Shown: positions 52,382 to 61,479 of the stretch, piece after piece
How the letters are laid out: each line of letters begins with the position of its first letter
How positions within the stretch are numbered: position 1 is the stretch's first letter
Source of the DNA: JBGTFE01 sp041747435
GTDB taxonomy: Bacteria > Acidobacteriota > Blastocatellia > Pyrinomonadales > Pyrinomonadaceae
Length of the DNA: 64,000 nt
Assembly: GCA_041747435.1 (NCBI GenBank)
Contig: JBGTFE010000059.1
Span: 67,186-131,185, forward strand
Direction: 5' to 3'
Translations under genes and position numbers: made by a program
Notes under the pieces: model-generated
The model's database searches: none
What the model saw: the letters and a program-made list of their open reading frames with translations, nothing else
Told to the model about the DNA's origin: nothing

Positions 52382-55081
52382 ATGCTCAAAACTTCTGTTC
52401 ACGCTATGCAAAATGCGACGCCGATGCTACGGCAATATCTCGAATTAAAAAAGCAGCATCCGGGAACTCTGCTTTTTTTCCGCTTGGGCGATTTTTACGA
52501 GCTTTTTAACGAAGATGCGGTGATCGGATCGCGTGAGCTGGAAATTACCTTGACGGCGCGGCAGAAAGACAGCAAAAATCCGATTCCGATGTGCGGCGTT
52601 CCGCATCACGCCGCGGCGAATTATATATCGCGGCTTATAAAAAAAGGCTACCGCGTCGCAATTTGCGAGCAAACGGAAGCCGCCGCAAAAGGCGTAAAAC
52701 TCGTAAAGCGTGAAGTGGTGCGCGTAATCACGCCCGGAACCGCGATCGATCCGCAGCTCGTCGAGACGAAAGAATCAATATTTCTCGGCGCGGTTTGCGG
52801 TTCTGGCGAGACATTCGGCGCGGCTTTTCTCGAACTCTCGACTGGTGATTTTTTTGCGACACAAATTTCGGGCTCAAACGCCTGGACGAACATTTGCGCT
52901 GATATCGAAAGCTTCGCGCCGCGCGAGCTGCTTTTTCCGGAAGCCTTGCAAAAGCTTGTCGAAAGCACTTTTGGAAGCGTTTTGGAGAAAAAGAATTCGG
53001 ATTTGATCGCGCCGACGACAACGCAAAAATTCGCTACCGCGCTTACACCTCTCGACAATTGGTTTTTTCAAACCGAAGACTGCGAAAACTTTTTGAAACG
53101 ACAACTGAGCGTCAAAGAATTGCGCGGATTCGGACTCGACGGCAAATCCGAAGCGACTCGTGCCGCGGGCGCGGCGTTGCGTTACGCGCAGGAAACGCAG
53201 CGCGCCGCCGCCGAGCATATTTCGGCGATTAATTATTTCGAAGCTAACGATTTTATGGTTTTGGACGCAATAACGCTAAGAAATCTCGAAATCGTCGAAT
53301 CACGAAATGAAACCGGAAAACGCACGCTTTTTTCAGTGATCGACGAGACCGTGACCGGAATGGGCGCGCGGCTTCTGCGCTCATGGCTGCTCCGTCCGTC
53401 GCTAAAAAGAAGCGAAATTCAAACTCGGCTTGCCGCGGTTTCAGAGCTGACGGATTCGATTCTGCGCGACAATATCCGATTTTTGCTGAAAGAAATTTCC
53501 GATCTCGAAAGACTCGTCGGACGTTTGAACTTGGGAACGGCGACGCCGCGCGATCTGCTCGCGCTCAACCGCTCGCTGTCGCAAACGCCAAAAATTAACT
53601 TCGCGCTTTCCGATGCGCAGAGTCTGTTGCTGCAGGTTCTGTCGGAAAACATCTTCGAGCTTCCCGAAATTCGGAGTTTGATCGAACGAGCGATCGCCGA
53701 TGAACCGCCGATCAATGTTGCAGACGGCGGCGTGATTCGCGACGGTTTTAACACCGAACTCGACGAGATCAGAACCGTAAGCCGCTCGGCAAAGCAAACC
53801 ATCGCCGGATTTGAAGAAAATGAGCGAAAACGCACCGGAATTTCAAATTTGCGGATCAAATTTAACAACGTGTTCGGTTATTTTATCGAAATTTCGAAAG
53901 GTAATTTGCCGCGCGTTCCCGAAGATTACGAACGGCGGCAAACACTAACAAACGCCGAAAGATTTACCACGCCACAGCTCAAAGAATGGGAACAGAAAGT
54001 TCTCGGAGCGGAAGAAAAAATTACGGCGCTCGAAGCGGAAATCTTTCAAAATGTGGGTTCGCAAATTCGGGAAGAAACGAAGAGCTTGCAGTCGACCGCG
54101 CGCGCTTTAGCGACTCTCGATGCGCTTGCCGGTTTGGCTGAAACCGCGACGCGCAGAAATTACAATGCTCCGATCCTTCACGACGGCGACGAAATCGACA
54201 TCAAGCACGGAAGACATCCGATCGTGGAAGCATACAGCCGGGAATCGTTTGTCCCAAACGATACTTATTTGAATAATTCGACCGACCGATTGTTGATCAT
54301 CACCGGACCGAATATGGGCGGAAAATCGACGATTTTGCGGCAAATCGGATTGATCCAAATTCTCGGGCAGATCGGCTCATTCGTTCCGGCGGCTTCGGCA
54401 AAACTCCCGATCCTGGATCGTGTTTGGACGCGTGTCGGCGCATCGGACGATCTTTCGAGCGGTCGTTCGACGTTTATGGTCGAAATGACCGAAACCGCGG
54501 CGATTCTGCACAACGCAACGGCAAAGAGTTTAATTTTACTCGACGAGATCGGGCGCGGAACATCGACTTTTGACGGACTTTCGCTCGCGTGGGCAGTCGC
54601 CGAATATTTGCACAATTCGCCCGAACATTCGGCAAAAACCTTATTCGCAACGCATTATCATGAGCTGACTGAGCTTGCCGAAAGCCTTCCGGGCGCAAAG
54701 AATTACCAGGTTTTGGCAACCGAAAAAGACGGCGAGGTCGTTTTTTTGCATAAATTAAAAAAAGGAAAGGCGTCGAAATCTTACGGAATCGCGGTCGCGC
54801 AGCTTGCTGGTTTACCGCAAAACGTCATTTTGCGCGCGAAAGATGTTTTAGCGAAATTGGAACAGTATGAATTGGCGGTTCTTGCCGAGGCGAGACAAAA
54901 TTCTGAAGCTTTGGAAACGGCAGTCGGTCGCGCTTCGGGAAGAAAAACAGCCTCGCAATTCTCGCTTTTCGCTATCACAAATGAAAACGTAGTCGACGAA
55001 CTGCGCGCGGTTCAGCCCGACAACTTAACGCCCGATGAAGCAAAGAAAGTTTTGAGCGATCTGAAACGCAAGATCATTTGA
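52382..55081 (+). CDS. mutS: DNA mismatch repair protein MutS
   Basis: MutS recognises mispaired bases and, with ATP, signals MutL. The 899-residue protein has the mismatch wedge motif in LGDFYELF (F38, E40). The ATPase has Walker A GPNMGGKST (642-650), ILLDEIGRGTSTFDG (from about D721), and the FATHYHELTEL signature. The C-terminal helix-turn-helix dimerisation region follows. The initiator is the ATG at 52382, although ATG 52406 would give the MQNATPMLRQY start usual in the family. The stop overlaps that of the convergent CAP-domain gene by 8 bases. Confidence 0.97.
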   Translation: MLKTSVHAMQNATPMLRQYLELKKQHPGTLLFFRLGDFYELFNEDAVIGSRELEITLTARQKDSKNPIPMCGVPHHAAANYISRLIKKGYRVAICEQTEAAAKGVKLVKREVVRVITPGTAIDPQLVETKESIFLGAVCGSGETFGAAFLELSTGDFFATQISGSNAWTNICADIESFAPRELLFPEALQKLVESTFGSVLEKKNSDLIAPTTTQKFATALTPLDNWFFQTEDCENFLKRQLSVKELRGFGLDGKSEATRAAGAALRYAQETQRAAAEHISAINYFEANDFMVLDAITLRNLEIVESRNETGKRTLFSVIDETVTGMGARLLRSWLLRPSLKRSEIQTRLAAVSELTDSILRDNIRFLLKEISDLERLVGRLNLGTATPRDLLALNRSLSQTPKINFALSDAQSLLLQVLSENIFELPEIRSLIERAIADEPPINVADGGVIRDGFNTELDEIRTVSRSAKQTIAGFEENERKRTGISNLRIKFNNVFGYFIEISKGNLPRVPEDYERRQTLTNAERFTTPQLKEWEQKVLGAEEKITALEAEIFQNVGSQIREETKSLQSTARALATLDALAGLAETATRRNYNAPILHDGDEIDIKHGRHPIVEAYSRESFVPNDTYLNNSTDRLLIITGPNMGGKSTILRQIGLIQILGQIGSFVPAASAKLPILDRVWTRVGASDDLSSGRSTFMVEMTETAAILHNATAKSLILLDEIGRGTSTFDGLSLAWAVAEYLHNSPEHSAKTLFATHYHELTELAESLPGAKNYQVLATEKDGEVVFLHKLKKGKASKSYGIAVAQLAGLPQNVILRAKDVLAKLEQYELAVLAEARQNSEALETAVGRASGRKTASQFSLFAITNENVVDELRAVQPDNLTPDEAKKVLSDLKRKII

Positions 55082-56111
55082 TTTCGACCGCGACGGGTTT
55101 TCGGAAAGGTTTCACGGTTACGGAAACAAAATTTTCCTTATCAATACTCACTTTGATCGTTTTATTTCCCTGATTTATGCTTTGCGGCTGTTTCGGATTC
55201 TTTCGAAGCTCTTTCATCGCGCTTTCAACCCAAAGCTCGCGTGCTTTCCAATCCGAAGCTACATTGCCAAGAAATATTTTGAGTAGATTTCCATTTTTCG
55301 AACTTATCTGCGAATCTTTTTCGAGTTTTATCCGAATCGCGATCTCCGCGCGCGAAATGTCGTCTTTCACACCGACAAATGAAATTGCGACAGAACGATC
55401 GGACGAAGTTCCGCTCCATTCTTCATTTTCCAGGCTGGAAGAAGCCTTTTTTATCGAAATTGCGCCCGTCAATCCGGCGGTGGCTTGTTCAAACGAGATT
55501 CCCAAGCCTTCTTCACGTTTTCGATTCTTAATCTCGGCTGAAACTCCGCGGGACGAGCCAAACCAAAGCGCCGCATACGAACCGCTGATCGCAACTCCCA
55601 ACGCGTCAAACTTCACATCTTTCCAACCGCCTGAATTTAGGATCAGCGAATTGTGCATTTCACTTTTTTTCCACGCTTCGAGCGCTAAAATGGGCGTTGC
55701 GCTTCCATTCAAATTACGGTAAAGATTTTCGTAACCGCTGCCGGCGTATCCGACATTAAGACGTTTCGGCGATTCAAAAAGGCAATTCCACGTGCTCCGA
55801 TCCTTTATGTCATAAGGACAGTTGCTCCAGCCGTGCGAAAGCGATTTTATATTTTGTATCAGATCGAGCAAATGCCGGTTTGCGACAATACTCAAAGGCA
55901 CGGAAAGCGCGACCGGCGAAAGGTTATTTTTCGCGCGATATTCGTTAACGATCTTGAAAAGCTCTTTTTCCTGCGCGTCGAGATCGTCGCCCGCGCAAGA
56001 TTTCTCCGTAAAGATCTTGTCGCCGGCGCATTTCGGCTGCGAAAAAGAAGTGACGTTAAAACCAAACAAAAAAACTAAACCCAAAATCGAAACCGCCAAT
56101 TTGTTTTTCAT
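55074..56111 (-). CDS. CAP-domain (SCP/PR1) secreted protein
   Basis: This 345-residue protein has a signal peptide (MKNKLAVSILGLVFLFGFN, cleavage near SFSQ). A CAP domain follows at about 45-190, with IVNEYRAKNNLSPVAL, the helix with RHLLDLIQN, SHGWSNCPYD, AGSGYENLY and SEMHNSLILNSGGW, whose histidines form the CAP cavity. Cysteines in CAGDK/SCAGDD and NCPYD/WNCLF could pair as disulfides. The C-terminal 140 residues have no recognised fold. The ATG at 56111 is chosen over an upstream extension because of the signal peptide. Function unknown; CAP proteins bind lipids or act as proteases in some cases. Confidence 0.82.
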   Translation of the reverse strand: MKNKLAVSILGLVFLFGFNVTSFSQPKCAGDKIFTEKSCAGDDLDAQEKELFKIVNEYRAKNNLSPVALSVPLSIVANRHLLDLIQNIKSLSHGWSNCPYDIKDRSTWNCLFESPKRLNVGYAGSGYENLYRNLNGSATPILALEAWKKSEMHNSLILNSGGWKDVKFDALGVAISGSYAALWFGSSRGVSAEIKNRKREEGLGISFEQATAGLTGAISIKKASSSLENEEWSGTSSDRSVAISFVGVKDDISRAEIAIRIKLEKDSQISSKNGNLLKIFLGNVASDWKARELWVESAMKELRKNPKQPQSINQGNKTIKVSIDKENFVSVTVKPFRKPVAVEIK

Positions 56112-56235
56112 AAATCTCCGCCCAAAAGCAATTTTCCGGTATGAAAAAATGATAGCTTGTTGCCGACTCTTGTCAAAGGAAAAATGCCAAGACTTTATAA
56201 AACACTTTGAGATTGTTACAATCCGCTTTGGTCTT

Positions 56236-57342
56236 ATGTTAGAGCAAATCCTTTCTCTTCCCATTGAGCAAAAAATCGGACAGCTATTCTTTATCGGAAT
56301 TTCGGGAACGGAATTGGATCAAGATTCGCGCCGCTTGCTGGAAGAAATTTCGCCCGGCGGAATTTGTCTTTTTTCGCGAAATATCAAGGAAGCTTCGCAA
56401 ACGAGAGAATTGCTCGACGCAATTCGCGGCGTCTCGATAATTGAGCCGTTTTTGAGTCTCGATCAGGAAGGCGGAACGGTTGATCGCTTGCGCAAAATTA
56501 TCGAACCGATGCCGGCGGCAGCTTCAGTAAAAAGTCACGACGAAGCGCGAACTTTAGCTGAAATTACCGCGCAAACGATTCGAATCTTAGGATTTAATAT
56601 GAATTTTGCTCCGGTTTTGGATGTGATCGATTCGGCGCGCGAAACTGCAAATAACGGACTTTACTCCCGGGCATTTGGTCGATCGAAGGAAGAAGTCGCG
56701 AATCTCGCTTCCGTTTATCTCGATACTCTTGAAGAAAACGGCTGTCTCGGCTGCCTAAAGCATTTTCCCGGTTTGGGCGCGAGTCGCGTCGATTCGCACG
56801 AAGAATTACCGTCCGTCGATCTGTCGCAAGACGAATTATTTGAGGTCGATCTGTTTCCGTATCGCGAAATTTTCAAAACCGGAAATCCCGCGGCGGTAAT
56901 GATCGCGCACGCTTGTTTTCCAAACACAAACTTGCAGGAGACCGACCAAAATGGCAAACTTTTATCGTCTTCCCTAAGCTTTAACCTCGTAACAAAACTT
57001 CTGCGCGAAGAGATGGGATTCGATGGAATCGCAATCACGGACGATATGGAAATGGGCGCGATCTTGAAAAATTACGGCATCGGCGAAGCGTGCACAATGG
57101 CGATAAAAGCCGGAGAAGATATGATTGCGGTGTGTGCCGCCGCGGAAAATATTAGAAGCGGATTTTTTTCGCTCGTTGAAAACGTTAGACGCGGCGAAAT
57201 TTCCGAATCGAGAATCGACGAATCCTTAAAGCGTATCGCAGCTCAGAAGATCCGGCTCGAGTCAGCACCGAAATTTGATCCGGCGCAAATAGACGAACTT
57301 TCCGCGCGCATCGTGCAACTTAAGGAAATCGTACACAGTTAG
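56236..57342 (+). CDS. Beta-N-acetylhexosaminidase, glycoside hydrolase family 3 (NagZ-like)
   Basis: This 368-residue single-domain GH3 enzyme removes GlcNAc from peptidoglycan fragments. Typical features are IGQLFFIGISG, FLSLDQEGGTVDRL, FAPVLDV, CLKHFPGLGASRVDSHEELP (His/Asp loop, H188) and AITDDMEMGAI, with the nucleophile in TDD (D270). No signal peptide is seen, so it is probably cytosolic, like NagZ. A longer open frame upstream to 55822 is a shadow of the CAP gene. It is directly followed by a peptide-type binding protein gene. Confidence 0.9.
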   Translation: MLEQILSLPIEQKIGQLFFIGISGTELDQDSRRLLEEISPGGICLFSRNIKEASQTRELLDAIRGVSIIEPFLSLDQEGGTVDRLRKIIEPMPAAASVKSHDEARTLAEITAQTIRILGFNMNFAPVLDVIDSARETANNGLYSRAFGRSKEEVANLASVYLDTLEENGCLGCLKHFPGLGASRVDSHEELPSVDLSQDELFEVDLFPYREIFKTGNPAAVMIAHACFPNTNLQETDQNGKLLSSSLSFNLVTKLLREEMGFDGIAITDDMEMGAILKNYGIGEACTMAIKAGEDMIAVCAAAENIRSGFFSLVENVRRGEISESRIDESLKRIAAQKIRLESAPKFDPAQIDELSARIVQLKEIVHS

Positions 57343-57367
57343 GATTTGAGATCAGGAGGAGAATTTG

Positions 57368-58957
57368 ATGAATTTTTGGCGCCAGCTCATTGGAATCGTA
57401 CTAGTTTCTCTCGGCATTACGCTTTTTTCAGCGTGTCCTTCGCGCGTAACGGAAGCAATAACTATTTCCATATCCGAAAAATTTACGACACTTGACACAT
57501 TGACGAGCATTGGCACGGGCGCCGCCGACGAACGCATTCGCACGCTTCTTTTTAACTCGCTAGTCAAGAAAAACGATAAATTTGAATATGTAGGCGAACT
57601 TGCAAAGGAAATAAAGGTCGGCGAGGATGGCGTCACTGTAACGTTCATTTTGCAGGACAACGTTAAATTTCATAACGGCAAAGTCTTCACCTCCGCCGAT
57701 GCCAAATACACGTTGGAGGCTCTAATTCAAGCGAACGGCGCAAAATCGGGAAGCTTTTTTGAAACCGTGCCCGACGAAACCGACCCGGAAAAAAAGAAAA
57801 CGAAACGCGTTTCGCATTTTGACGGTCCGATCCAAACTCCGGATGGCAAAACGCTGGTTATTAAGGTTACTCGTCCGGCGCTCGTGAACGAGCTTCTTTC
57901 GAATTTGGTCGCAATTCCTATTATTCCCGAAAACACGATAGACCAGCAAAAATCGACGCCGATCGGAACGGGCGCGTTTAAGCTGGTGAGCTTTGATCAG
58001 GTAAATAATTTTGTTGAGTTGGAAGCTTTTAACGATTGCTGGGAAGGCGCGCCAAATATTCAAAAACTAAATGTAAAAACGGTTACTGACGCAAATTCTT
58101 TGCAGGCGGAACTGCAAACCGGCGGTGTAGATCTCGCGCCGATCCCGAATAATCTTTCGCCGGATGCGCTAAATTCGCTTTCACAAATGCCGAATTTGAG
58201 GGTTGAAAAATTCCAGGGATCGAACATTGATTATATCGGATTTAATACCGAAGCGACGCCCTTTAATAACGTCAAGATCCGGCAGGCGGTTGGTTATGCG
58301 ATAGACCGCGAAAAGATCGTCAAAGAGCTGCTCCGCGACCAGGCAACCATCGCGCATTCAATAATTCCGGAAGGTTCGTGGGCGTATTCCGCCGGAACGA
58401 AATATGAATATAATCCGGTGAAAGCCAGGCAGCTGCTCCAGGAAGCAGGATATAACGGAGAGGCGATCAGGTTCCTTTTTGCGTCCGGCAATAACGCGGT
58501 TAAAGAATACGCGCAGGTCATTCAAAATTCGCTCCAAGAGATCGGTCTCAATGTTACGATAGAGACTATCGAGTCGAATACGCTGCGCGAACACTTAAAA
58601 AACGGGCAATTCCAGATGAATACCGGCAGATGGATCGGCGGCAATCAGGATCCGCTTTTTTATAAGGTGCTTTTTGCCTCGACGGAATTTCCGGACAAAA
58701 AAGAGAACGGCAGAAATCGCAGCCGCTACAGCAATCCGGAATTTGACCGGATAATTCTCGAAGCCGTCGACGCCACCGACAAAGCGAAAGCGAAGGAGCT
58801 TTACGCGCGCGCAGAAGAAATAATCAGCCGCGATCTGCCGCTGTTTCCGCTCTGGTATCCGGCGAATATGGTGATTTCGAGTAAGCGTGTTGGTAACGTA
58901 GAGATCAATGCCAGCGGCGATTGGAGTTTTGTTAGAAATGTAACGGTTCAAAGATAA
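57368..58957 (+). CDS. ABC transporter substrate-binding protein, family 5 (oligopeptide/DppA-OppA type)
   Basis: This 529-residue protein has a signal sequence ending in a probable lipobox (LFSAC, Cys about 22) and then the family 5 solute-binding fold. Recognisable stretches are FNSLVKKNDKFEYVGELAKE, VKFHNGKVFTSADAKYTLE, GTGAFKLVSFD, IRQAVGYAIDREKIVKELL and AYSAGTKYEYNPVKARQLL. A strong ribosome-binding site (AGGAGG) stands 8 bases before the ATG at 57368. It follows the NagZ-like gene by 25 bases, suggesting muropeptide or oligopeptide import. No permease or ATPase genes follow, so the partner transporter is elsewhere. Confidence 0.9.
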   Translation: MNFWRQLIGIVLVSLGITLFSACPSRVTEAITISISEKFTTLDTLTSIGTGAADERIRTLLFNSLVKKNDKFEYVGELAKEIKVGEDGVTVTFILQDNVKFHNGKVFTSADAKYTLEALIQANGAKSGSFFETVPDETDPEKKKTKRVSHFDGPIQTPDGKTLVIKVTRPALVNELLSNLVAIPIIPENTIDQQKSTPIGTGAFKLVSFDQVNNFVELEAFNDCWEGAPNIQKLNVKTVTDANSLQAELQTGGVDLAPIPNNLSPDALNSLSQMPNLRVEKFQGSNIDYIGFNTEATPFNNVKIRQAVGYAIDREKIVKELLRDQATIAHSIIPEGSWAYSAGTKYEYNPVKARQLLQEAGYNGEAIRFLFASGNNAVKEYAQVIQNSLQEIGLNVTIETIESNTLREHLKNGQFQMNTGRWIGGNQDPLFYKVLFASTEFPDKKENGRNRSRYSNPEFDRIILEAVDATDKAKAKELYARAEEIISRDLPLFPLWYPANMVISSKRVGNVEINASGDWSFVRNVTVQR

Positions 58958-58988
58958 AAATTTGGGTATGCGCGAACATTTTTTTCAC

Positions 58989-59012
58989 TGCGAAACACGC
59001 GTTTCGCATTTC
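58989..59012 (+). terminator. Weak terminator-like hairpin after the binding-protein gene
   Basis: TGCGAAA and TTTCGCA form a 7-bp stem around CACGCG, followed by only a short T stretch. It lies 31 bases past the stop. It may terminate transcription inefficiently before the tRNA promoter. Confidence 0.4.
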
Positions 59013-59022
59013 CGATCGAAAC

Positions 59023-59050
59023 TTGACAAAAGCGGTTCAAATTGTAGAAT
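59023..59050 (+). promoter_or_regulatory. Strong sigma70-type promoter for tRNA-Gly
   Basis: A perfect TTGACA (59023-59028) and TAGAAT (59045-59050) are separated by 16 bases. The expected transcription start is about 6-8 bases before the tRNA-Gly 5' end at 59064. It may also serve the tRNA-Cys downstream. Confidence 0.75.
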
Positions 59051-59063
59051 TATCATTTGCGAC

Positions 59064-59138
59064 GCGGGAATAGCTCAGTGGTAGAGCGCGACCTTGCCAA
59101 GGTCGAAGTCGCGAGTTCAAATCTCGTTTCCCGCTCCA
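59064..59138 (+). tRNA. tRNA-Gly (anticodon GCC)
   Basis: This is a complete cloverleaf of 75 bases including an encoded CCA. The acceptor stem GCGGGAA pairs with TTCCCGC. The D arm is GCTC-AGTGGTA-GAGC. The anticodon stem CGACC/GGTCG carries loop TTGCCAA with anticodon GCC. The T arm GCGAG-TTCAAAT-CTCGT closes normally. The discriminator is T, followed by CCA. Confidence 0.97.
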
Positions 59139-59300
59139 AATTTTTCCGAAGCGGCGCTTAAAGCAAGGCGTCGCTTCAATTGCTTAAGAAGCAAAAGTTC
59201 TTTCAAACGTTTTGGATTTCAAAGGCTTAGGTTTTGCAATTCTCCCTTTTACTTGTCAGGCAAAGCCAAAATCCGCGAGCTAAAATCCAAAATCGCGCGC

Positions 59301-59375
<75 letters not shown>

Positions 59376-59423
59376 AAAAACTCAGACAAAACTCATTTCA
59401 ATCAAATCGATAAATCTCAGTCT

Positions 59424-61310
59424 CTATCTTTTGCGCGATCTAAATGCGGGATTGAGCTGAATCGCCCGTGTGAAATGTTTTTCTGCGAGCGCGTCCATAC
59501 CGAGGTCTTTGAGTCGCAAAGCCAACATCCAATGAAAAAACGGATCTGCCGGAGTAACTTTGTCGGCTTCTTTTTCAAAGGCGTCGGCTGCGTCGGAAAG
59601 TCCTTCAGACGCCGCCGCACCGGCGAGAAAATTGTTCGATAAAACCGCGCCGGTGGCGCTCTGCGCGGCTTCACGCCAAGCAAAAATAGCTTCGGCTTTT
59701 CGTCCGAGCTGCCAGAGCGAAACGCCTTTCTCCTCGCGCGCAGCGAGCAAGTCGGATCGAATTGCCAACGCGTCGCCAAGACTTTTTAACGCCTGTTCCC
59801 TGCGTCCAAGACGATTTAATATCGCGCCGCGATAATAAAGGCTCAACGCTTTTCCCTGCCCGTGCTGGTGTTCGGCGGCTTTGCCGAGCAAATCAACCGC
59901 CTCGTTTGCATCGCCCGAAAGATATTCGAACCACGCGAGCTTTGGCAGGACTTCAGAATTAACGAACAAACCGTATTTCGAAGCGGCTTGAAGATGTCTT
60001 TTACCTTCGTTGATTGTCCGAAAGTCATTCTGCCCGAGCCATTCAGCCGGATCTTTTTGCGCCAGGGCAAGCTCGTCTGGAATTCGAATACTTTCGAATG
60101 CGCGCGCTCCCGCAGATTCGTGATAACGAATGAAGCCGCTGTGCGCATTCAGCCCAACCCATGGAATCGCAAAACAGAGAAAAAGCCAGCCCGCTTTTTG
60201 AATTCTGCCGGCTGATTTCAAATTGAATTTATAAAACGCCGTGTCTTTCGCGACCGCGATCTTCCATATTTTCAAGACAAGAAAAGCCGTAACCGCGGCG
60301 ATTCCAAGCGCCATCAGCATCGGAACCAGCTGGTAAACATCCCAAACCGCTAAAAAACCAGCCAAAAACGCGATCGCGCCGAGAACCTCTTCCGTCCAAC
60401 TTAAGGAATAGTTCGTGCGCTTCGGTTTCGGCACTGAGACCGCCGGCTTTCCAAAGCCGAAATACAATGCGTCGTTCGGACAGACGCTAACGCAATCCAT
60501 ACATTTCATACAACCGGGATCGACGACCATTCCAAATTCTTTAACTTCCGCGTGAACCAGAACGTTTGAAGTGCACGTCGCCGTGCAATGTCCGCATTGA
60601 TTGCAGGCGTCCGTAACACGAATTTTTCCCGGCGCGATCTTGTCAGCCAGACCAAAAACTCCGCCGTAAGGACATGCGTAGGTGCAAAATCCTTTTTGTC
60701 CCAAAAAATAGACCGTTACAAATCCGCAAATAAAAAGAAACGGAATCGCGACGGCGACCGACGGGAAAGTTTCCCAGAAGTTGCTTGTAATGAGATGGTT
60801 TGTAAACTGAGGAATAAGCGGTTCGTTCTTTGGCTTTGTGAGAAATCTCACCGCCGTGGGATAAACAAACATATAAAACGCAACAATTATCGGAACGTAA
60901 ACAAGCAAACGCGAACGAAAAGCCTTTGGTGTCAGTCCGATCTTCTTTAGAAGCCAGCCGCAGAAATCCTGAAGCGCAACGATGTGGCATCCCCAGCCGC
61001 AGACAAATCTTCCGAAGATCAGTGTCGCCAGTATCGCCAGCGAAAAAAAGATGAATCCGGCGTTTATCGCGCCGTTCTGAAGCGTATACATTGCCTCGGA
61101 CGGCTCGATCGGCGAAATCGTCTGTCCCATCATCCGCCACTGAATAATATGAGCGATCATCAGCAAGGTAAGCCCGATCAGCGCCGCCGCTCGCCATTTG
61201 CCGGTTTTCGAGTGGCTTATCTCAGCAAGTTGAGAATTTGGCTTGCCGATGACGGGAAGCGCGACCGATCGCCGTTTCGTTATTTCTTTATTTTCACAAC
61301 CTTTTTTCAT
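59424..61310 (-). CDS. NapH-like 4Fe-4S membrane protein with C-terminal TPR domain
   Basis: This 628-residue protein joins two parts. Residues 1-400 resemble NapH/NosR-type quinol-linked ferredoxins, with about six membrane helices. They include the FCGWGCH motif (near 106), FCTYACPYGGVFGLADK, and two ferredoxin motifs: CNQCGHCTATC (the last Cys lacks the usual proline after it) and CMKCMDCVSVCPNDAL. Residues from about 430 to 628 consist of tetratricopeptide-like helical repeats (ALSLYYRGAILNRLGRREQA, then HWMLALRLKDLGMDALAEKH). The first part suggests electron transfer from the membrane to a periplasmic or cytosolic partner, and the TPRs suggest protein binding. No reductase genes are adjacent. 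Confidence 0.85.
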   Translation of the reverse strand: MKKGCENKEITKRRSVALPVIGKPNSQLAEISHSKTGKWRAAALIGLTLLMIAHIIQWRMMGQTISPIEPSEAMYTLQNGAINAGFIFFSLAILATLIFGRFVCGWGCHIVALQDFCGWLLKKIGLTPKAFRSRLLVYVPIIVAFYMFVYPTAVRFLTKPKNEPLIPQFTNHLITSNFWETFPSVAVAIPFLFICGFVTVYFLGQKGFCTYACPYGGVFGLADKIAPGKIRVTDACNQCGHCTATCTSNVLVHAEVKEFGMVVDPGCMKCMDCVSVCPNDALYFGFGKPAVSVPKPKRTNYSLSWTEEVLGAIAFLAGFLAVWDVYQLVPMLMALGIAAVTAFLVLKIWKIAVAKDTAFYKFNLKSAGRIQKAGWLFLCFAIPWVGLNAHSGFIRYHESAGARAFESIRIPDELALAQKDPAEWLGQNDFRTINEGKRHLQAASKYGLFVNSEVLPKLAWFEYLSGDANEAVDLLGKAAEHQHGQGKALSLYYRGAILNRLGRREQALKSLGDALAIRSDLLAAREEKGVSLWQLGRKAEAIFAWREAAQSATGAVLSNNFLAGAAASEGLSDAADAFEKEADKVTPADPFFHWMLALRLKDLGMDALAEKHFTRAIQLNPAFRSRKR

Positions 61311-61363
61311 TCGATTTCAGAACAGCAAGGAATCTTTTGCGGAAAAGAAACATTATACCTGAC

Positions 61364-61393
61364 TTGATTAACCCACCGAAAAGAGTGTATAAG
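61364..61393 (+). promoter_or_regulatory. Promoter-like sequence before the 709-residue gene
   Basis: TTGATT and TATAAG are separated by 18 bases, giving a leader of about 80 bases. A good AGGAG ribosome-binding site precedes the ATG at 61480. Both hexamers are partial matches. Confidence 0.4.
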
Positions 61394-61479
61394 AGAATGT
61401 TAAAATCCTACGTTATCAATATTCAAAGATGGAGTAAATCGCTTGCGCAGCCGCTGTTAAGCTGTTAGGAGCCGAAATT

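Noticed and set aside
55822..56235. Upstream part of the open frame that ends in the NagZ-like gene
   Set aside because: It is antisense to the CAP-domain gene and has no GH3 sequence; the enzyme starts at 56236.
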